Assembly (NCBI RefSeq): GCF_003096595.1
Contig: NZ_QEKO01000001.1
Span: forward strand, 620,001 to 684,000
Length of the DNA stretch: 64,000 nt
From: Pusillimonas noertemannii
GTDB taxonomy: Bacteria; Pseudomonadota; Gammaproteobacteria; Burkholderiales; Burkholderiaceae_B
Reading direction: 5' to 3'
Shown: piece by piece, positions 63,404 to 64,000 of the stretch
Numbering within the stretch: the first letter of the stretch is position 1
How the letters are laid out: the number at the start of each line of letters is the position of its first letter
Position numbers and translations under genes: made by a program
Notes under the pieces: generated by a model
Database searches by the model: none
Told to the model about the DNA's origin: nothing
What the model saw: the letters and a program-made list of their open reading frames with translations, nothing else

Positions 63404-63784
63404 TCAGTGAGCCGTTGGCCGGTGTTTTACGCCAAAGCGTTCCGCCAAGGCTGAAAGGCGCTTGTCCAGTGTCCAGAGCTCTGTTTGTGGCGTCATCATG
63501 GTCGAAGCCAAGAGCAGCATATCAACCAGCCCGCAGCCTGAGCCGTAAAGTTTTTCGGATTCGACAAAGTCCAGGGTTTCTTTCAGAGTTGCTTGTCGGG
63601 AGTACTGCAGGTTATCGAGATCGATCAGAGTACGTGCCCGATTTGGTGGGGTTCCACAGGCCAACTCGCCAAGAACCATGGGGTGCACCATGACATGATC
63701 GCGCTCCAGCAAATAGACCAATCCCTGGTTCTCGCGCTTGAAGTGATCGACCCATACCGAAGTATCAACCAGTACACCCTTCAT
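63404..63784 (-). CDS. vapC: VapC-like PIN-domain toxin
   Basis: A 126-residue PIN-domain ribonuclease. The four acidic residues of the active site are present: Asp7 (VDTSVW), Glu40 (VLGELACG), Asp88 (GLVDMLL) and Asp107 (WTLDKRL). Such toxins cut tRNA or rRNA when the antitoxin is lost. Its start overlaps the antitoxin stop by 4 bp (ATGA). It is usually neutralised by the protein encoded just upstream. Confidence 0.93.
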   Translation of the reverse strand: MKGVLVDTSVWVDHFKRENQGLVYLLERDHVMVHPMVLGELACGTPPNRARTLIDLDNLQYSRQATLKETLDFVESEKLYGSGCGLVDMLLLASTMMTPQTELWTLDKRLSALAERFGVKHRPTAH

Positions 63785-63987
63785 GTTTCGGCGGGCTCTT
63801 GTTGGCGGCGCGGTATATGGGGCATCTGAGGCGCTGCCCCCCCAAGGGCCGCAAGTCGTTTCGCAGACTGTACACGTACGTACGTTTTGACTGCTTCACG
63901 AATTAGGTCGGCTTTTTCGATACCTGGCTCGGCTACTTGCAGCGCTCTTTCAAATAACGCATCGTCAATCGTTACGGTAGTTCGCAT
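63781..63987 (-). CDS. vapB: VapB-like antitoxin
   Basis: A 68-residue protein that begins MRTTVTIDDALFERAL, the ribbon-helix-helix start common to VapB antitoxins, and ends in a Pro/Gln-rich toxin-binding tail. GGAGG (63991-63995) precedes the ATG near the window edge. It should repress its own operon and neutralise VapC. The operon promoter lies beyond the window. Confidence 0.9.
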   Translation of the reverse strand: MRTTVTIDDALFERALQVAEPGIEKADLIREAVKTYVRVQSAKRLAALGGAAPQMPHIPRRQQEPAET

Positions 63988-64000
63988 GGGTCGCCTCCAT

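Overview
The window is visibly GC-rich bacterial DNA with dense gene packing and long open shadows on the strand opposite real genes. The gene set and order (nrdR-ribD-ribE; gloB-methyltransferase-rnhA...dnaQ; trhO; fabI), with many LysR/TetR regulators and Liv-type importers, fit a betaproteobacterium of the Burkholderiales, most likely family Alcaligenaceae (Bordetella/Achromobacter/Pusillimonas relatives). This placement is from memory of gene content, not from a search. No prophage, transposase gene or CRISPR array is present.

Layout. 0.1-2.5 kb: nrdR, ribD, ribE. 2.6-8.2 kb: a GntR regulator divergent from a four-gene operon (iron/polyamine-type binding protein without its permease, two 3-hydroxyisobutyrate-dehydrogenase-like paralogues, and a thiamine-diphosphate enzyme between them). 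8.2-8.45 kb: tRNA-Ser(GGA) and a strong terminator. 8.5-11.9 kb: LysR regulator divergent from an orphan Liv-type binding protein and a Rieske oxygenase. 12.1-12.4 kb: a tiny membrane protein behind a promoter with two palindromes. 12.4-15.6 kb: two cyclic-di-GMP genes. 15.9-19.8 kb: AraC regulator, two-component flavin monooxygenase, YdjM-like membrane protein. 20.1-21.3 kb: an aromatic aminotransferase broken by one in-frame stop.

21.3-43.1 kb is a large catabolic region. A TetR gene is divergent from a four-gene molybdenum hydroxylase operon (CoxG-, CoxM-, CoxS-, CoxL-like). Facing it is a long minus-strand operon running mmsA, cyclase, HisD-like dehydrogenase, SDR, TetR, then a complete Liv-type ABC importer. 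Next come a LysR gene, a dihydroxypyridine-hydroxylase-like FAD monooxygenase, a VOC protein, an LLM oxidoreductase, another LysR gene and a 2-hydroxyacid dehydrogenase. A 22-bp palindrome of the same design lies in front of both the hydroxylase operon and the VOC gene, which ties the parts together. The genes suggest uptake, ring hydroxylation, ring opening and CoA-linked oxidation of an unidentified, perhaps N-heterocyclic, compound.

43.3-56 kb is mostly housekeeping: trhO, nitronate monooxygenase, a GST, a 202-bp inverted-repeat element, fabI, mltD, gloB, a methyltransferase, rnhA, an RND efflux pair and dnaQ. 56-60.4 kb holds a TetR regulator fused to a transposase-type HTH, then a thioesterase, acyl-CoA dehydrogenase and acyl-CoA ligase. 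60.5-64 kb follows tRNA-Val(CAC): an SDR divergent from a carotenoid-oxygenase-family enzyme, and a vapBC toxin-antitoxin pair, which looks like accessory DNA.
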